From the NCBI RefSeq assembly GCF_026011795.1, contig NZ_BRVS01000028.1:34014-98013 (forward strand): a DNA stretch of 64,000 nt, in the 5' to 3' direction. The position numbers and the translations under genes were made by a program. The DNA is from Arthrobacter mangrovi. GTDB taxonomy: Bacteria > Actinomycetota > Actinomycetes > Actinomycetales > Micrococcaceae. The number at the start of each line of letters is the position of its first letter. Position 1 is the first letter of the stretch. The notes below the pieces were generated by a model. The model had not been told where the DNA came from, did no database searches, and saw only the letters and a program-made list of their open reading frames with translations. Below, one piece after another: positions 60,791 to 64,000 of this stretch.

Positions 60791-61597
60791 TCAGGGCTTG
60801 CGGGCGAGGATTTCGCCGTTGGGAATCAGGAACCAGCCGTCGGCGGCCATGGCCCACTCCTGCCAGCCCTGCGCGATGCGGTCCAGGCCGGCCTGGTCCA
60901 GCAGGCCGCGGTCCAGCGCCTGTTCGCCGTACGCCGAGTGCAGGACCCGCTCGTACCAGACGTTGCCCCACCAGGTGCGCTGTTCCTCCGTGGCGTAGAG
61001 CCAGTTGGAGGAGGACGGGCTGATGTCGCTGAAACCGGCGGCCTGCGCCCAGGACAGCAGGTGGCGGCCGGCGTCCGGCTCGGCGCGGTTGCCGCGGGCG
61101 ATCTGCTGGTAGGTGTCCATCCACTCGTCCAGCTCCGGGAGCTCCGGGAACCAGCTCATCCCGTGGAAGTCCGCGTCCCGCACGGCGACGATGCCGCCCG
61201 GCTTGGCCACGCGCCGCAGCTCGTACAGCGCGGCCACCGGATCGGTCAGGTGCTGGAGCACCTGGTGGGCGTGGACGACGTCGAAGGTGTCGTCGTCGTA
61301 GTCCAGGTCGTAGATGTTGCCGCTGACGAAGGTCGCGTTGTCCACCCCGCGCAGCGCGGCGAGCTCGGCGGCCTGCTCCAGCACATCGTCGGAGCGGTCC
61401 AGGCCGACCACCTCGCCGGGGGCGACGAGTTCGGCGAGGTCGGCGGTGATGCTGCCCGGCCCGCAGCCGACGTCGAGCAGCTTCATTCCCGGCTTGAGGT
61501 GCGGCAGCAGGTAGGCGGCGCAGTCCTCGGCGGTGCGGACGGCGTGCGCGCTGACGACGCTCTGGTGGTGGCCGTGCGAGTAGACCTCTTCCTTCAT
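60791..61597 (-). CDS. Class I SAM-dependent methyltransferase
   Basis: This 268-residue enzyme has motif I LLDVGCGPGSITADLAE (about 39-55), the acidic GLDRSDDVLE, and the post-I DVVHAHQVLQHLTDP and LRRVAKPGGIVAVRDAD motifs of the UbiE/COQ5-like Methyltransf_11/25 class. The substrate is unknown. TACCCT is 6 nt before the ATG. Confidence 0.9.
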   Translation of the reverse strand: MKEEVYSHGHHQSVVSAHAVRTAEDCAAYLLPHLKPGMKLLDVGCGPGSITADLAELVAPGEVVGLDRSDDVLEQAAELAALRGVDNATFVSGNIYDLDYDDDTFDVVHAHQVLQHLTDPVAALYELRRVAKPGGIVAVRDADFHGMSWFPELPELDEWMDTYQQIARGNRAEPDAGRHLLSWAQAAGFSDISPSSSNWLYATEEQRTWWGNVWYERVLHSAYGEQALDRGLLDQAGLDRIAQGWQEWAMAADGWFLIPNGEILARKP

Positions 61598-61603
61598 AGT
61601 GGG

Positions 61604-61609
61604 AGGGTA
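61604..61609 (-). promoter_or_regulatory. Candidate leaderless -10 (TACCCT) for the methyltransferase
   Basis: Minus-strand TACCCT is 6 nt from the ATG at 61595-61597. Confidence 0.5.
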
Positions 61610-61691
61610 CTCTGCGCCACACGCTGAGGGGTAACGGCGCGGCCGCTTGTTGCGCTATTAGTCGCGGAAGCGGGTTGTCGATTTTGTGAGC

Positions 61692-61718
61692 AAAGTATCT
61701 CCATGATGGAGATACTTT
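61692..61718 (+). promoter_or_regulatory. Perfect 27-bp palindromic operator before the MMPL gene
   Basis: AAAGTATCTCCAT (61692-61704) and its exact complement ATGGAGATACTTT (61706-61718) flank a single G. The AT-rich site stands out in this GC-rich DNA, and it abuts a -10-like TATAGT (61718-61723), 43 bases before the MMPL ATG. TetR- and PadR-type repressors use such sites; the regulator is not known. Confidence 0.85.
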
Positions 61719-61760
61719 ATAGTTGAGCGAAAAGCCGCTTCCCAGAGAAAGGCCGGTCGG

Positions 61761-63899
61761 ATGTCCCGCTGGTTGAGAGTGTTCGTGCCCGTGCTGGTGG
61801 TGCTGGCCTGGCTGGCCGCGGCGGGGTTCGGAGGGCCCACCTTCGGCAAGCTCTCGGAGGTGTCCACCAATGACCAGGCCGGCTTCCTGCCCCGGAGCGC
61901 GGAGTCGACGGAGGCGGGGGAGTGGCAGCAGCGGTTCCTCGACTCCGAATCCGTGCCCGCCGTCGTCGTTGTCGAATTCGATACCCCGCTGGCGCCGCAG
62001 GAGCTCGGCGGCCTCGCGGCGCTCGGGAAGCAGCTCGGCGAGGCTGCGGGGCTGGCGTCCGATGGCGGCCCGCAGGTCGCGGGTCCGATCCCCGCGGAGG
62101 ATTTCACCGCGGTCCAGTTCATCGTCCCCGTGCCCGACGACGGCGAGGTGCGTGCGTCCGTCGACGGGCTGCGCGACGTGCTGGCCGACGGACTGCCGGA
62201 CGGGGCCAGCGGCTACGTGACCGGTCCGGCGGGCTTCGTGGCAGACCTGGTCGAGGCGTTCGGCGGCATCGACGGGCTGCTGCTGGGCGTGGCGCTCGCG
62301 GCCGTGTTCCTCATCCTGCTTGTGGTGTACCGGGCCCTGCTGCTGCCGTTCCTGGTGCTGCTGACCTCCGTCTTCGCCCTGTGCGCCGCCATCCTGGTCG
62401 TCTACTGGTTCGCCCTCCTCGGCTGGGTCCAGCTCAGCGGGCAGAGCCAGGGCATCCTGTTCATCCTGGTGATCGGCGCCGCCACCGACTATGCGCTGCT
62501 GCTGGTGGCGCGCTACCGGGAGGCCCTCGGCGAGGAGGAGTCGGCCTGGCGGGCCATGCGCACGGCGTACCGCGCCGCGGTCGAACCGATTGTCGCCTCC
62601 GGGGCGACGGTTACGCTGGCGCTGCTCTGCCTGCTGTTCTCGGACCTGAACTCCAACCGCAGCCTCGGGCCGATCGCGGCCATCGGCATCGTTTTCTCGG
62701 TGGTGGCCGCGCTGTCGCTGCTGCCGGCCCTGCTGCTGATCTTCCGCCGCGCGGCCTTCTGGCCGATCGTTCCGCGGCCCGGCCGCCACCTCCACCGGTC
62801 CGCCGAGGCGGGTGTTCCCGCCGGCGCGGAGGGCCTGCGGGGAGTCTGGCGCCGCATCGCCGGACTCATCGCACACCGGCCGCGGCTGACCTGGCTGGTC
62901 ACGCTGGCGGTCCTGGCGGCGGGCTCGCTGGGCGTGCTGCAGCTGCAGGCCCACGGCGTGCCGCAGTCGGAACTGGTCCTGGTCCAGACCGACTCCGCGG
63001 ACGGGCAGGACGCCCTCGCTCGGCACTTCGACGCCGGGTCGGGGTCGCCCGCCGTCATCATCGCCGACGAGGCGCTGCGCGACGAGGTCCTCGAGGTTGT
63101 CCGCGGCCAGGACGGCGTGGCCGAGGCGGAACTTCTGGCGGCCGGCGGCACGGTCATGGAAGAAGACGGGCGGGTCCTCATCAATGCCACCCTGGCGGAC
63201 GTTGCGGATTCATCGGCCGCCGAGGAGACCGTGGCCGAGCTGCGCACAGCGCTCGATGCGGTCGACAGCGGGGCCCTCGTCGGCGGCACCACCGCCGTCG
63301 CGCTGGATACCAACAATTCGGCGCAGGCCGACCTGCTGAAGATCATCCCGATCGTGCTGGCCGTGATCCTGGTGGTGCTGATGCTGCTGCTGCGGTCCGT
63401 CGTCGCCCCGGTGCTGCTGATCCTTAGCGTCGCGCTGTCCTACCTGACGGCACTCGGCGTCTCGGCCTGGGTGTTCAACCACGTGTTCGGATTCCCGGGG
63501 GCCGATGCCTCGGTCCCGCTCTACGGCTTCGTCTTCCTTGTGGCCCTCGGCGTGGACTACAACATCTTCCTGATGACCCGGGTGCGCGAGGAGTCGCTGC
63601 GGCTGGGCACCCGGCCGGGGATCCTCCGCGGCCTCGGGGCAACCGGCGGCGTCATTACCTCCGCCGGCATCGTCCTTGCCGCCACTTTCGCGGCGCTGGG
63701 CGTCATTCCCATCCTGTTCCTGGCCCAGCTGGCCTTCATCGTCGCGTTCGGCGTGCTGCTGGATACCGTCCTGGTGCGTTCGCTGCTGGTCCCCGCGCTC
63801 TCCTACGACCTTGGCCGGCGCATCTGGTGGCCGGGAAAGCTGTCGCGGCAAACGCGGCAAGGGGATCCGGTCGAACCGCCGGCCTACATCGACGCGTGA
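61761..63899 (+). CDS. MMPL family (RND-type) transporter
   Basis: This 712-residue membrane protein has about 12 helices. Two periplasmic domains follow helices 1 and 7. GAATDYALLLVARYREAL and LGVDYNIFLMTRVREES carry the aspartate of the proton relay in each half. It lacks the large C-terminal cytoplasmic domain of mycobacterial MmpL3. Such proteins export lipids or drugs using the proton gradient. It sits alone behind a 27-bp palindrome, consistent with ligand-induced repression release. Confidence 0.92.
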   Translation: MSRWLRVFVPVLVVLAWLAAAGFGGPTFGKLSEVSTNDQAGFLPRSAESTEAGEWQQRFLDSESVPAVVVVEFDTPLAPQELGGLAALGKQLGEAAGLASDGGPQVAGPIPAEDFTAVQFIVPVPDDGEVRASVDGLRDVLADGLPDGASGYVTGPAGFVADLVEAFGGIDGLLLGVALAAVFLILLVVYRALLLPFLVLLTSVFALCAAILVVYWFALLGWVQLSGQSQGILFILVIGAATDYALLLVARYREALGEEESAWRAMRTAYRAAVEPIVASGATVTLALLCLLFSDLNSNRSLGPIAAIGIVFSVVAALSLLPALLLIFRRAAFWPIVPRPGRHLHRSAEAGVPAGAEGLRGVWRRIAGLIAHRPRLTWLVTLAVLAAGSLGVLQLQAHGVPQSELVLVQTDSADGQDALARHFDAGSGSPAVIIADEALRDEVLEVVRGQDGVAEAELLAAGGTVMEEDGRVLINATLADVADSSAAEETVAELRTALDAVDSGALVGGTTAVALDTNNSAQADLLKIIPIVLAVILVVLMLLLRSVVAPVLLILSVALSYLTALGVSAWVFNHVFGFPGADASVPLYGFVFLVALGVDYNIFLMTRVREESLRLGTRPGILRGLGATGGVITSAGIVLAATFAALGVIPILFLAQLAFIVAFGVLLDTVLVRSLLVPALSYDLGRRIWWPGKLSRQTRQGDPVEPPAYIDA

Positions 63900-63954
63900 T
63901 CCCTGCCGGCGCCTGGTCCCTATGGTTCCCATGGACCTGTGCTCCGATAGGCGC

Positions 63955-64000
63955 GTGACTCCGCGGAGGGGGCGGCCGGGCGGCCGCCCGTTACATTTAT
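63955..64000 (+). CDS. Possible regulator start at right edge (partial)
   Basis: A GTG at 63955 opens a frame reading MTPRRGRPGGRPLHL that runs off the window. The basic RRGRPGGR start resembles the N-terminus of many TetR-type repressors. It lies 55 bases after the MMPL stop, so it could encode the repressor for the palindrome at 61692. Only 15 codons are visible. Confidence 0.3.
   Translation, partial: MTPRRGRPGGRPLHL

Noticed and set aside
60729..63026. 765-codon minus-strand frame across the MMPL promoter
   Set aside because: It reads through the palindromic operator and antisense to MMPL, then into an alternative frame of the methyltransferase; composition is low-complexity.

Overview
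The window is a high-GC actinobacterial chromosome segment. Three things suggest a Micrococcaceae bacterium of the Arthrobacter type: an IdeR/DtxR-type iron box, a rpmB-rpmG-rpsN cluster of the zinc-free type, and many genes whose start codon lies 6 nt after a TANNNT-like hexamer (the leaderless arrangement). The genus is inferred from protein character, not from a marker gene. I see no phage, insertion sequence, integrase or CRISPR array; this looks like core chromosome.

Layout. 1-5.4 kb: end of a small exporter gene, a RelA/SpoT-domain protein, an acyl-CoA dehydrogenase, a luciferase-like monooxygenase and an alpha/beta hydrolase. 5.5-8.2 kb: a membrane Pls/PosA-type protein with a carrier domain but no adenylation domain. 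8.2-12.3 kb: an iron-box-controlled siderophore uptake operon (two FecCD permeases, ATPase, siderophore-interacting reductase). 12.3-16.4 kb: YnfA, an SGNH hydrolase, a VIT-family protein and an MHS-type MFS carrier. 16.5-18.8 kb: a MarR regulator, rpmB-rpmG-rpsN and an HU-like protein, with strong terminators. 18.9-23.1 kb: CopD-CtaG fusion and thioredoxin-NHL protein. 23.2-28.7 kb: DUF222-HNH protein, an unknown membrane-anchored protein and a HerA-like ATPase. 28.8-31.5 kb: AEC transporter, panD, a membrane protein with TTVL repeats and tRNA-Gly(CCC). 31.6-36.0 kb: LpqY-SugABC-like trehalose importer. 36.2-37.9 kb: KhtTU-like K+/H+ antiporter. 38.0-43.0 kb: tryptophan 2,3-dioxygenase, an M15 peptidase with a repeat domain, dcd, DUF2809 and a UMF1-type MFS. 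43.1-49.6 kb: the mrpA(B)CDEFG operon. 50.1-53.3 kb: TPP riboswitch followed by ykoE-ykoD-ykoC, an ECF importer for a thiamine precursor. 53.3-59.1 kb: pabC, cardiolipin synthase, a kinase-PabB fusion, a low-molecular-weight phosphatase and a LysE exporter. 59.1-63.9 kb: phytoene-desaturase-like oxidoreductase, methyltransferase and an MMPL transporter behind a perfect 27-bp palindrome; a possible regulator gene starts at the right edge.

The most unusual items are the P-loop kinase-PabB fusion, the adenylation-less Pls/PosA protein, the tandem repeats directly behind genes (a 16-bp unit x7 running out of the cls stop codon, a 15-bp unit x4, a 23-bp unit x3-4), the in-frame TTVL repeats, the MMPL operator, and the consistent leaderless promoter-start spacing at twelve genes.
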